Assembly: GCA_018714845.1 (NCBI GenBank)
Contig: DVMR01000035.1
Coordinates: forward strand, 1 to 64,000
Source of the DNA: Candidatus Ventrousia excrementavium
GTDB lineage: Bacteria; Bacillota; Clostridia; Oscillospirales; Butyricicoccaceae
Direction: 5' to 3'
DNA length: 64,000 nucleotides
The translations under genes and the position numbers were made by a program. Positions 6,290-14,260 of the stretch are shown piece after piece. Position 1 is the stretch's first letter, and each line of letters starts with the position of its first letter. The notes beneath the pieces were generated by a model. That model ran no database searches. It was not told the DNA's origin and saw only the letters and a list, made by a program, of their open reading frames with translations.

Positions 6290-6480
6290 TACACCCCCTT
6301 GTCACGCTGCATGGTCTCGTCAATGGCCCGGTTGATGAATCCGTTCACGCTTTCGCCGCAGGATTCGGCATGGGCCTTGATAACGTCCTTTTGGCCTTTC
6401 GGCATGGTCAACAGCAATTTGTCATACTTTTCACGGACGTATTTATTAACTGCTTTTTGCTGTGCTTTAGACACCGGCAT
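6289..6480 (-). CDS. Ribbon-helix-helix (Arc-like) protein
   Basis: 63-aa protein: a basic N-terminus, then YDKLLLTMPKGQKDVIKAHA and ESVNGFINRAIDETM, matching the beta-strand, helix, helix layout of Arc/CopG-type regulators and antitoxins. ATG 6480 has AAGGAGA upstream. It is encoded directly before Uma2 with TAATG coupling, like an antitoxin-toxin pair. Three copies of an AT-rich palindrome lie 75-155 bases upstream and are candidate operators for autoregulation. Confidence 0.75.
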   Translation of the reverse strand: MPVSKAQQKAVNKYVREKYDKLLLTMPKGQKDVIKAHAESCGESVNGFINRAIDETMQRDKGV

Positions 6481-6553
6481 TGAGTTGTCTCCTTTCCGAG
6501 GGCGGCAAAATGCTGACACCTTCTCCAGTATGCCATTATTATATCATGTTTGT

Positions 6554-6635
6554 CTATTTATATCAATATAGAAAATACACAATATATTTATATAAATATT
6601 GGTAAGTTTGCCAGTAGATATATTTATATAAATAT
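6554..6635. promoter_or_regulatory. Three AT-rich palindromes between divergent genes
   Basis: ATATTTATATAAATAT, a perfect 16-bp palindrome, occurs at 6584-6599 and 6620-6635, and a 14/16 match at 6554-6569. Centres are 30 and 36 bases apart. The sites lie between the RHH-Uma2 operon and the rightward gene at 6802 and can control both. The remaining bases to 6801 hold no gene; they contain a short GC-rich leader to the next gene. Confidence 0.65.
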
Positions 6636-6801
6636 AGTATAATAAGACCATAGCAAAGAGGAAGCGGGCAGGAAGAAGCGGTGAAAGGCCGCCGAGGCCG
6701 AAAGCGTCCCGACGTGCCGGGCAATATCCCTGTGAGGCCAAAGGCCAATAGGCAGGAAGATTCCCGGCAGGCCCGCTTCCCGAATGAAAGGAGAAAGCAG
6801 C

Positions 6802-7068
6802 ATGAACATGAACGAACGGGTCCGGGAACTGCGGGCGCTGCGGCAGATGGCAAACGAGCTGGCCGCCGAAATCGAGGCCATTGAAAGCGAGGTCAAGGCC
6901 GAAATGAGCGCCCGCGATGTGGACACACTGACGGGGACCGACTGGCGCATTACATGGAAGAGCGTGACGAGCAGCCGTCTGGATACAGCGGCCCTGAAAA
7001 AGGAGCTGCCCGAGCTGGCCGAGCGTTTTACCCGCCAGACGACGGTGCGCCGCTTCGTCGTGGCGTGA
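6802..7068 (+). CDS. Small coiled-coil protein
   Basis: 88-aa protein with AAAGGAG before ATG 6802. Residues about 3-40 form an acidic coiled coil (heptads of Leu/Ala/Ile), followed by a conserved-looking C-terminus with WRITWKSVTSSRLDT and ending RRFVVA. Proteins with this layout are frequent in clostridial phages and islands. I cannot assign a function; the next gene follows after 15 bases. Confidence 0.6.
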   Translation: MNMNERVRELRALRQMANELAAEIEAIESEVKAEMSARDVDTLTGTDWRITWKSVTSSRLDTAALKKELPELAERFTRQTTVRRFVVA

Positions 7069-7083
7069 AAGGGGGCGGGAAGG

Positions 7084-7584
7084 ATGCACTATCCGATTGA
7101 CGAGCAGGAGTTCCTTGCCGAGATGCGCAGGCAGGGACCTGTCAATGCGTTGGCCGAAGAGGTGATTTCGCACATGCTGCCGGTCATCAACCTGAGCTAC
7201 GAGTGCGGGCGCAAAGGGGCGAAGTCCCTTGACGGGCTGCCAGAGACGGGCTCCGGCGAGCTGCAAACGCTGTTCATCCGCTGGTGTGACAGAGCCTACC
7301 ATGCGGGGGTTTTGGAGCGGATGCGGCGGTACATCGACAGAACAGGCTTTAAAAACCGGGATTACAGCCTGGTTTTGACCGAGGTGTACGCACTCGGGGA
7401 GCTGGGAGCGGTCGAAGCGGCGTGTCTGGCGTTTGATTACGGGCAGGCCAAAGGCGTCCGTGCCGCACGAAAGGCCGCGAAGCCGCGGCAGGCGGTTGGC
7501 TTCGCCGGCCCAGCTGATGCGCAAAGTGTGTGCCAGTCGGCGCTTGCCGACCTGCGGAACAGCAGGCGAATATCGACGTACTGA
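7084..7584 (+). CDS. Unknown element protein
   Basis: 166-aa, mostly helical protein (YPIDEQEFLAEMRRQGPVNA at the start) that I do not recognise. It is the last gene before attR. The reading frame after about residue 145 looks atypical, and a different frame continues cleanly from about 7531 to a stop at 7668-7670 with a protein-like sequence (AEQQANIDVLSRIRDD, then EQKLEAVRLLLTIRQNG). This may be a frameshift, or a short overlapping gene. Confidence 0.5.
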   Translation: MHYPIDEQEFLAEMRRQGPVNALAEEVISHMLPVINLSYECGRKGAKSLDGLPETGSGELQTLFIRWCDRAYHAGVLERMRRYIDRTGFKNRDYSLVLTEVYALGELGAVEAACLAFDYGQAKGVRAARKAAKPRQAVGFAGPADAQSVCQSALADLRNSRRISTY

Positions 7585-7672
7585 GCCGGATTCGGGACGA
7601 CCCTGCGTCGTCCCCTGAACAAAAGCTGGAAGCCGTCAGACTGCTCCTGACCATCCGGCAAAACGGGTGATT

Positions 7673-7698
7673 TTTTGACCCCAATTTTGACCCCTTAC
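7673..7698. promoter_or_regulatory. Right integrase arm-type sites (two TTTGACCCC)
   Basis: Same 26-bp arrangement as at 301-326 with one mismatch, about 105 bases inside attR. The bases between 7699 and 7802 hold no gene; they include the right-hand recombination region. Confidence 0.65.
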
Positions 7699-7802
7699 GG
7701 CATTTATGATGTCTGACAGCATTTTACAGGAAAATCGTGAAAGCGTTGAAAACACTGGGTTTCAGGGCATGGCATTAACGGCATTTTACGCTCCCGGGCT
7801 AA

Positions 7803-7862
7803 TTCAAATCTGGGTGGCGCCTCCAACTTATACCCTGTAACCGCAATGGTTACAGGGTTTTT
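7803..7862. repeat. attR, 60-bp direct repeat copy 2
   Basis: Carries a 3' tRNA-Cys fragment and a complete copy of the terminator hairpin (7833-7857 plus T-run). Together with attL it defines the element ends. Confidence 0.92.
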
Positions 7863-7965
7863 GTGTTAAAAAACAAAACACAGGCTTTTGCGATTGGGGG
7901 TGTCGTAGAACCGCCAGCTCGTAGGCGCAGGGGATGGAGCCTTTTGTTGAAAGGCGGTGCAGAGA

Positions 7966-7994
7966 TTGACCTTGCTGGTAATATGTAATAAAAT
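7966..7994 (+). promoter_or_regulatory. Promoter of SLH gene 1
   Basis: TTGACC and TAAAAT with a 17-base spacer. The same boxes and spacing precede the paralogous gene at 31093-31121, which supports the call. Confidence 0.75.
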
Positions 7995-8028
7995 TAAATA
8001 AAATTTAAAAAAGAAAGAAGCTGATAAA

Positions 8029-9963
8029 ATGCAAGCAAAACGCCTATTCGCAGGTCTTTTGTCTGCGGTGCTGCTCATGATCCTGCTGCCCGTCGGGGCA
8101 TCGGCGGCGGACAGCGATGTAATCGGGGTTTTTCAGGGCCCGGATATCTATGTGACGGTGCGGCCCTTTACCATCAGTGAGCCCGGTTATGAGCTGAATG
8201 CCGATTCGCACGTATATTATCAGGGGTTTTATGAGGGACTTTACGCGAAGACAGGCCCTGCAGATACCCGCCACGGCGTACGGATTGGCTACTTTAATGC
8301 AGATGGTGAGCTTCAGGCTGAAAGCTGGGTGCTGAGCACTTATGCAGTGAATGTCAGCGAGGAGCGTGCGAGCGTGTCCGATGACCGCATCATATTCTGG
8401 GATGGCGAGTCGTCGACATCGGAGGATCTCGGTCTGCCCGAAAGCAATGAGGTCCTTTACGGATATATGGACACGCACGGCAATGTTGTCATCGAGCCAC
8501 AGTATTTCGCAGACGAAATCAACGCTTTCCATGACGGATATGCCTATCTTGATGTGTACACAAATCAAGATGATACCGGCGAAACCGGCCGTCTCATCGA
8601 TGCTGACGGCAATACCGTCATGACTTTTAAGTACGGGCGCACACGCGCACAGAACTATATCAATCATTCAGACGGCATCGTCTGTTATCGTGAATCTGAT
8701 CGCGACATGGTGGAAATTTGGGAAGAAAAGATTGTCTATGCTGATATCGCAACCGGTGATGTCATCATGGAGTTTGATATGCTGGAGGATGCCGACGGCT
8801 ACCTGTCTGACCGGCTGATTCCCCGGATTGGTGGTACATACAGCCCGTTTTCTGAGGGATATCTGGTCTGCCTGGACTACCGCGGTGTCAGCGCCGAGAC
8901 GCTGGCTTACAACGAGCAGGAAAACCGTTATGCTATTTTTGACCGTTCGGGCAACGAGGTCGGCGCTCTGCCCGAGGGTCTCTGGCCGGCGGACACGATC
9001 AACGGTGCCGGATTCCAGGGGGGTCTGATGTTGGTTCGCGGAAATGAGACCAATCAGTACGGCGATATTGCATATGGCGCTGTCAATACGCAGGGCGAGC
9101 TGGTATTCGAGCTCGGAAATTTGGCGAGTAACCCGTCCGAGTGCGGACTGGTTGTCCTTTCTTCCGCGGCGGGCAGCGATACAGTTGATTTTGACGGCAA
9201 TGTTGTCATCCCCAACGACGTCACGCTGCCCAATGGGCTTCAGCTGGATATCGTTCGTGGGTCGTCCGAGCACCCGTACTTCAGTGATGATGGTATCGCT
9301 CTGGGCGTAACCTATGCGAATGGGCAGGCCAATGCTTATTATGTGCTCGAGGCGCATGAGGGTGTGTACTCCGGCAGCGCGCCGATTCTGTATGGGGCTG
9401 AAAACGTCACCCCGACCGACCCTGAGACGCCGACTGAGCCGGCAGGCGATACCCCGTCGAGCTGGGCAGTGAAAAACGTCAATACCGCCGTCGAGGCGGG
9501 CATTGTGCCCGACACCTTGCAGTCAGCGTATACGCAGGCCACCACGCGCGCTGAGTTCTGCGCACTGGCTGTCGAGCTTTATGAGACCATCATGGGCACG
9601 GAAATCACCGAACGCGCCACCTTCAGCGACACGACAGACGTCAACGTCGAGAAAATGGCCGGTCTGAGTGTTGTCAACGGCGTGGGCGACGGACGATTTG
9701 ATCCGAGCGCGTCCCTGACCCGTGAAGAAGCGGCGACCATGCTGTCCCGTCTGGCCAATGTGATGGAAAAGCCGCTGACCGCCGGCACGGCCAGTTTTGC
9801 CGACAACGCATCCATCTCCAGCTGGGCTTCTGAGGCCGTGGGACAGGTGCAGGCTTCGGGCATCATGAACGGTATCGAGGGTAATCAGTTCGCGCCCTCT
9901 GACCCGTACACCCGTGAGCAGAGCATCGTCACCATGCTGCGGCTGTATGACTTTGTGAAATAA
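8029..9963 (+). CDS. Secreted WG-repeat protein with SLH domains (paralog 1)
   Basis: 644-aa exported surface protein. Signal peptide with hydrophobic core LLSAVLLMILLPV and cleavage near ASAA (residues 1-27). The body (about 30-450) holds WG/KWG-type beta repeats, for example GYMDTHGNVVIEPQYF and RLIDADGNTVMTF. A Pro/Thr-rich linker (TPTDPETPTEPAG) leads to three SLH repeats (about 480-644) with FDPSASLTREEAA and FAPSDPYTREQS motifs, which anchor proteins to the cell-wall polymer. A paralog of 643 aa lies at 31155 in the same orientation; signal peptide and SLH part are almost identical while the WG part differs. Ligand unknown. Confidence 0.9.
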   Translation: MQAKRLFAGLLSAVLLMILLPVGASAADSDVIGVFQGPDIYVTVRPFTISEPGYELNADSHVYYQGFYEGLYAKTGPADTRHGVRIGYFNADGELQAESWVLSTYAVNVSEERASVSDDRIIFWDGESSTSEDLGLPESNEVLYGYMDTHGNVVIEPQYFADEINAFHDGYAYLDVYTNQDDTGETGRLIDADGNTVMTFKYGRTRAQNYINHSDGIVCYRESDRDMVEIWEEKIVYADIATGDVIMEFDMLEDADGYLSDRLIPRIGGTYSPFSEGYLVCLDYRGVSAETLAYNEQENRYAIFDRSGNEVGALPEGLWPADTINGAGFQGGLMLVRGNETNQYGDIAYGAVNTQGELVFELGNLASNPSECGLVVLSSAAGSDTVDFDGNVVIPNDVTLPNGLQLDIVRGSSEHPYFSDDGIALGVTYANGQANAYYVLEAHEGVYSGSAPILYGAENVTPTDPETPTEPAGDTPSSWAVKNVNTAVEAGIVPDTLQSAYTQATTRAEFCALAVELYETIMGTEITERATFSDTTDVNVEKMAGLSVVNGVGDGRFDPSASLTREEAATMLSRLANVMEKPLTAGTASFADNASISSWASEAVGQVQASGIMNGIEGNQFAPSDPYTREQSIVTMLRLYDFVK

Positions 9964-9975
9964 CCCCAAAAAGAG

Positions 9976-10009
9976 AAGCTCCGGACGGCTTAGCCGTCCG
10001 GAGCTTTTT
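9976..10009. terminator. Terminator after SLH gene 1
   Basis: AAGCTCCGGACGGCT and its complement form a long stem followed by TTTTT. The same hairpin follows paralog 2 at 33099. It can also stop minus-strand transcription arriving from the CobW-like gene; bases 10010-10100 hold nothing else I can identify. Confidence 0.9.
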
Positions 10010-10100
10010 CTGTTTATACGAGGACTTGATATTACCCGGGCATATTGCCTGTGCCAGTGAGGAGAAACGCGACCGAGGTTAGATCTACGCCGTAAAAAGA

Positions 10101-11051
10101 TTAAGCCGGTTGGTTTGTAACCAGCTGTATAAGCCGCTTTTCACACAAATCAACCCCGATGACGCAAAAGGCACTGTCCGTCTGCGGACTGCCCGGGCGG
10201 ATGTCAGTATGCCCGCGGATATAATCAAACTCCAGCCAGCCGCCCGCCATATCGCGTACAATCCCTTTGGCGCGCAGCACCGTTCCGGCATTTTCAGACG
10301 CAAGACCTGCAGAAATTTGCAGCAGACGCTCGCGGGTATATTGGTCCGCAGGGCGGCAGGTCCAGCTGACAAAGGTCTGTCCTGCTTCATGGTGATGATG
10401 CGCATGGGAGTGATGCTCATGCACATGGCCGGCCTGCGGTATCTGCAAGGGCTTCCGTTTCTCCGCAGCGCCGGCAAGTGCCTGACGCAGCGTCTCGGCG
10501 TCCAGCAAATCCCATGGAACAGCGAGAACATCGGCATGGGGATTGAGCGCGCCAAGATATTGGGCACAGTCGCTTACACGCTGCCGGTCTGCACCGGCGA
10601 TATGGCTCAGCATCATCAGGTCGGCATTTTTCACCTGGTCCAGATAAAACTCACCAAAGCTTTCGGCATAATCCCGGCATAATTCCGCGTCGCACACGGT
10701 GACGGCGCAGGCTGTTTCAAGTCCGGCATCCTGAGCAGAGCGCAGGACTTCAGATAACTTGGCAACGCCAGACGGCTCGATGAGGATGATTTCCGGGGAA
10801 AATCGGCTGACAAGCTCGCACAAAGCCTGTGTAAAGTCGCCGGCCAGCGAACAGCAAATGCACCCCGAGGTCAGTTCACGGACCGCGAGCCCGGTCTGCG
10901 CCAGAAATGCGCCGTCGATTCCGACTTCGCCGAATTCATTTTCGACCAGTGCCAGCTTCTGTCCCGGCCAGCAAAGCGAGGCCAGCCTGCGAATGAGCGT
11001 GGTTTTGCCTGCTCCCAGAAAACCTGAAATAATGACGACCTGTGCTGCCAT
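10101..11051 (-). CDS. CobW/COG0523-family GTPase-like metallochaperone
   Basis: 316-aa protein. P-loop GFLGAGKTT (10-18), metal-binding CICC (64-67, ELTSGCICCSL) and a C-terminal CobW domain are clear. A histidine-rich stretch at 209-221 could bind Zn, Ni or Co. The usual NKxD guanine-specificity motif is replaced (SHIA at 149-152), so nucleotide preference may differ. Last gene of the corrinoid operon, starting one base after the previous stop. Members next to methyltransferase genes are thought to supply metal; here zinc for the UroD-fold enzyme or cobalt for the corrinoid are possible. The supplied metal is inference. Confidence 0.85.
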   Translation of the reverse strand: MAAQVVIISGFLGAGKTTLIRRLASLCWPGQKLALVENEFGEVGIDGAFLAQTGLAVRELTSGCICCSLAGDFTQALCELVSRFSPEIILIEPSGVAKLSEVLRSAQDAGLETACAVTVCDAELCRDYAESFGEFYLDQVKNADLMMLSHIAGADRQRVSDCAQYLGALNPHADVLAVPWDLLDAETLRQALAGAAEKRKPLQIPQAGHVHEHHSHAHHHHEAGQTFVSWTCRPADQYTRERLLQISAGLASENAGTVLRAKGIVRDMAGGWLEFDYIRGHTDIRPGSPQTDSAFCVIGVDLCEKRLIQLVTNQPA

Positions 11052-11052
11052 T

Positions 11053-11907
11053 TTATTTCGCCCCCTGCAAAAAATCCAGCCGGTACAGTGCGCGGCAGGG
11101 TGCCGACAGGCGATTCAGGCACCCCAGCCCCCAAATCTGCGCGTGTTCATCTTCCGCGGCCTGCAAAAGCGCCTGCTCAAAATTGAGCCCTTCGCTGACG
11201 GGCACGGCTGTGCATTGGACAGCGCCGGTATCGAGCAGACTTTGCGTCATTTTGCCGCAAAGAAAGATGGTCATATCCGGACACTGGTGCCGGATGCTGT
11301 CAAACAGCCGCGCTATACCAGGGGCAACATGGGTGGTAAAGGTCCTCTGGCCGACAATGTCGACAGTTGCAACCGGGTCGGCGTAAGACAAAATGCGCGC
11401 CCCGGCGCGGCGGGCACGGACGGCATAATCAACACAGGCCTGCTCCATGCGGCGCAGCAGCGCCTGACCGTCGTCCCGGCGCAGGGCCTTGAAAAACGCG
11501 CCCATGGGCAGGAGCTGACTGAAAATGGTAAATACGCCGGTTGCTCCATAAGCGACACACAGGCCCTGCTCTGCGAGGGTGCTGACCGCACCCAGAACCG
11601 CATCAATGCGGGAGCTGTTCAGGCAAAACTGCGCGGGCAGTTCGGACAGTGAGGCGTAGGGCGGCTGTGGAACCCGGGCGCCCCGTTCGTCCAGCCGCAC
11701 AACGGCGCCCAGCGCTTCGGCTTCCAGCGTGTTGCAAAAGGGAAGGCGGCACAGCCTGCCGCCGCGTTCGGCACACAGCCTGCCTGCGGCCGCGGCAATA
11801 TTCTGCGGGCTGTTGTACAGCTGCTGCGCCGTCAGGCCCATGTCCCGCAGCAGAGCAGGCGTAATCTGTTCAGGCTCTGACCCGGACAGACAGACAAAGG
11901 TCTCCAT
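11053..11907 (-). CDS. Short UroD-fold (MtaA-like) protein lacking a zinc ligand
   Basis: 284-aa member of the uroporphyrinogen decarboxylase superfamily used by corrinoid methyltransferases. It is shorter than its relatives here (341-376 aa), mainly at the N-terminus. The HxCG zinc motif of the others reads FLCG (215-218), so the His ligand is missing while C217 and C263 remain. It may be non-catalytic or use another metal site. AGGAGG lies within the end of the upstream activator gene. It sits between the activator and CobW-like genes, so it belongs to the same process. Confidence 0.75.
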   Translation of the reverse strand: METFVCLSGSEPEQITPALLRDMGLTAQQLYNSPQNIAAAAGRLCAERGGRLCRLPFCNTLEAEALGAVVRLDERGARVPQPPYASLSELPAQFCLNSSRIDAVLGAVSTLAEQGLCVAYGATGVFTIFSQLLPMGAFFKALRRDDGQALLRRMEQACVDYAVRARRAGARILSYADPVATVDIVGQRTFTTHVAPGIARLFDSIRHQCPDMTIFLCGKMTQSLLDTGAVQCTAVPVSEGLNFEQALLQAAEDEHAQIWGLGCLNRLSAPCRALYRLDFLQGAK

Positions 11908-11910
11908 GCG

Positions 11911-13578
11911 CTATTCCTCCTGAAATTTCATGGCCTGGACAAAGACTTTTTCATAACCGTCAAGGGCTGAAAGCTCGACATAATCAATGCGCCCGGCAAT
12001 ATCTTCGACTCTTTTCCGTTCATCCCGGGACAGCAGACAGAGCATGGCCCCAGACTTTGACGTATTGCCCACATAGCGTACAACAGGGCCCAGCGCCGCC
12101 GGGATGATGCCGGCCCCGACCAGGCTTTCGACTTTCAGATGCGCGCCGAACTGCCCGGCGACCAGCATTTCGTCTATCTCAGACGGACCGATGCCGGCAA
12201 ACCGCATCATGGTCTGGATACCGGACAGCAGGGCGCCTTTGGCAAGCTGTACCTGACGGATGTCGTTCTGCGTCAAAATGATGCCGGCCGACGCATCGAG
12301 CACGACGCGCTTTTTTCCGTCTACGACATCCACAAGAGGGTGTGTCTGCAGCCGTCCGGTTGGCTGGATGATTCCGTGCGCCCGCAGCTGCGCAATGGCA
12401 GCCAGCAGCCCGCTGCCGCACAGTCCGCGCGGCGCGGTGTTCCCGATGACGGTCAGCATGGCCGTCAGTGTCCCATCTCGGTCGGCGAGATGCACGTCCT
12501 CGACAGCGCCGGCCGCGGCACGCATACCACAGCTGATATTCATGCCCTCAAGCGCCGGTCCTGCGGCACAGGAGCAGGCGTACATTCTGCCGGCGCGGGA
12601 CAGCACGATTTCGCCGTTTGTGCCGATGTCAATAAAAAGCACCGTCCTGTCCGTCCGGTCCAGACCGCAGGTCAGCACGCCCGCCGTGATATCCCCGCCG
12701 ACAAAGGCCGAGACAGCAGGCAGGCAATAGACCATACAGGCCGGCGATGCAGGAAGCCCCAGCACCGAGGCCGGACAGGTCTGCGCTCCGTGCAGAGCAG
12801 GGCGGTAGGGTGTGCGCCCCATGCCGGAAGGGTCAGCGCCCAGCAAAAGGTGAATCATGGTGTTGTTGGCCGCTATGGCAATCTCATAAACATGGTCCGG
12901 CCGGACGCCGGCAGTGTTATGGCTGTACAGGTGCCCGAGCAGCGACTGCAGGTCGCGCAGCACGGCATCCCGCAGCTCTGCGGCCCCGCCGGGCTGACCG
13001 GCATATTGAATACGGCTCATCACGTCCTGGCCATAGACGCTCTGGCTGTTGACACACGATGCGCTGAGCAGCTCCTGCCCGGTGCAAAGGTCGACAAGGG
13101 TCGCAACGATGGTTGTCGTTCCGATGTCCACGGCAATGCCGAACAGGCGCTCGGCCGTGTCGCCCGGCTCATCCAAAGCTTGCGATTCCAAACGCAGCAG
13201 GCGCGTGCCGCCCTGTGCGGTCCGCTCCTTGCGGACGACAGGCAGCCCCTCGGCGGGGCGCGTCAGACCGCTGCTGATGATATCGCTGACCGCCTCGCGG
13301 GCCGGCAGCTCAACCGTCATGTCACCTTCCACCGTGTGCAGACAGGCCAGCCGCCAGCCCGCATGGAGCTCGTCTGCTGTAAAAAAACGCCGATCTTCCG
13401 GCTGAGCGGGGGGCGGGGAGTCGGGCAGGCGGACGCGGCATTTGCCGCACTTGCCCATACCGCCGCAGGGGGCATCCATCAGGCGGCGCGCCGCCAGGGT
13501 GCGGTACAGATTTTCGCCGGCCGCACAGTCAACAGACTGCTGCGGCCGGCCCGGAAGACATACAGTAATGCGCGGCAT
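11911..13578 (-). CDS. Reductive activator of corrinoid proteins (RACo-type, DUF4445)
   Basis: 555-aa protein that returns inactive Co(II) corrinoid to Co(I) using ATP. An N-terminal plant-type [2Fe-2S] domain has C38, C44, C47 (CGGMGKCGKC) and C79. A middle linker leads to an ASKHA-type ATPase domain from about residue 145 (AVDIGTTTIVATLVD), with FIDIGTNGEIVL and GMRAAAGAVE further on. It lies two bases after the corrinoid-protein gene, its expected substrate. Length and domain order match RACo. Strong assignment. Confidence 0.93.
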   Translation of the reverse strand: MPRITVCLPGRPQQSVDCAAGENLYRTLAARRLMDAPCGGMGKCGKCRVRLPDSPPPAQPEDRRFFTADELHAGWRLACLHTVEGDMTVELPAREAVSDIISSGLTRPAEGLPVVRKERTAQGGTRLLRLESQALDEPGDTAERLFGIAVDIGTTTIVATLVDLCTGQELLSASCVNSQSVYGQDVMSRIQYAGQPGGAAELRDAVLRDLQSLLGHLYSHNTAGVRPDHVYEIAIAANNTMIHLLLGADPSGMGRTPYRPALHGAQTCPASVLGLPASPACMVYCLPAVSAFVGGDITAGVLTCGLDRTDRTVLFIDIGTNGEIVLSRAGRMYACSCAAGPALEGMNISCGMRAAAGAVEDVHLADRDGTLTAMLTVIGNTAPRGLCGSGLLAAIAQLRAHGIIQPTGRLQTHPLVDVVDGKKRVVLDASAGIILTQNDIRQVQLAKGALLSGIQTMMRFAGIGPSEIDEMLVAGQFGAHLKVESLVGAGIIPAALGPVVRYVGNTSKSGAMLCLLSRDERKRVEDIAGRIDYVELSALDGYEKVFVQAMKFQEE

Positions 13579-13580
13579 GG

Positions 13581-14243
13581 CTATTCTTTCTGGCTGGCGG
13601 CCACCATGCCTTTGGCCCAGCCGGCAGCTGCTGCGGCGTCAGTCGTATAAGCGTCTGCGCCAATCTGCGCGGCATATGCCTGCGAAACCGGACCACCGCC
13701 AATCATGACCTTGATCTGGTCCTGCAGGCCTTCTTCCCTGAGCAGGTCGACAACAGCTTTCATGTTGTGCATGGTCGTCGTCATCAGCGTAGACAGGCAG
13801 ATAATGCGTGCGCCAACCTCTTTGGCTTTTTCAACAAAGGCGCGGGGCTCAACATCGCGGCCCAGGTCGTAAACCTGGAAGCCCGCCGCTTCGAGCATAA
13901 TCTTGACCAGGTTTTTGCCGATGTCGTGGGTGTCGCCCTGCACGACCCCGATAACAACGGCAACGCTGCCGCGCGAGGCGTCTTTGGGAAGGTGCGGGCG
14001 CAGCACATCGAGCCCGTTGTACATGGCGTCAGAGCAGATGAGCAGCTCGGGAACAAAATACTCTTCCTGCTCGTACAGCTCACCCGCTTTTTCCATGCCG
14101 CGGGACAGGCCGTTGACAATGCCCTCGTAGGCGTTGTAGCCATTGTTGACGTATTCCTGTGCCACGCCGGTCACAGCTTCATCCTCCATTTCGAGGACGC
14201 ACCGGTCCAGCTCAGCCAGCAGTTTTTCTTTATCAGCAGACAT
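13581..14243 (-). CDS. Corrinoid (B12-binding) methyl carrier protein
   Basis: 220-aa protein of the MtaC/MtbC/MttC type. Residues 1-90 are the four-helix cap domain; residues 91-220 are the Rossmann B12 domain with D104-x-H106-x-x-G109 (GDTHDIG), whose His binds cobalt from below, and the GGGPVS loop. It shuttles a methyl group between two methyltransferases. The neighbours give one UroD-fold methyltransferase upstream and the RACo activator downstream. GAAAGGAG precedes ATG 14243. Confidence 0.93.
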   Translation of the reverse strand: MSADKEKLLAELDRCVLEMEDEAVTGVAQEYVNNGYNAYEGIVNGLSRGMEKAGELYEQEEYFVPELLICSDAMYNGLDVLRPHLPKDASRGSVAVVIGVVQGDTHDIGKNLVKIMLEAAGFQVYDLGRDVEPRAFVEKAKEVGARIICLSTLMTTTMHNMKAVVDLLREEGLQDQIKVMIGGGPVSQAYAAQIGADAYTTDAAAAAGWAKGMVAASQKE

Positions 14244-14260
14244 GATTTTCTCCTTTCCAG

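Larger units (their letters stand above)
224..7862. mobile_element. Integrated satellite-like genomic island in tRNA-Cys
   Basis: The region is bounded by a 60-bp direct repeat (224-283 and 7803-7862, one mismatch) that includes the tRNA-Cys 3' end. Next to attL is a tyrosine integrase pointing at the repeat. Gene order is integrase, CI-like repressor, divergent Cro-like and AlpA-like genes, Cys-rich and winged-helix genes, repeat arrays, an RHH-Uma2 pair and small unknown genes. I see no relaxase, terminase, portal or capsid gene. Size and order recall phage satellites such as PICIs or minimal mobilizable islands; this assignment is inference. Confidence 0.85.

Noticed and set aside
224-7862. 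Complete prophage or ICE
   Set aside because: Integrase and switch genes are present, but no terminase, portal, capsid, tail, lysis, relaxase or type IV coupling gene can be found.
12139-13650. Plus-strand 503-aa frame
   Set aside because: Antisense to the RACo gene, which has intact 2Fe-2S and ATPase motifs.
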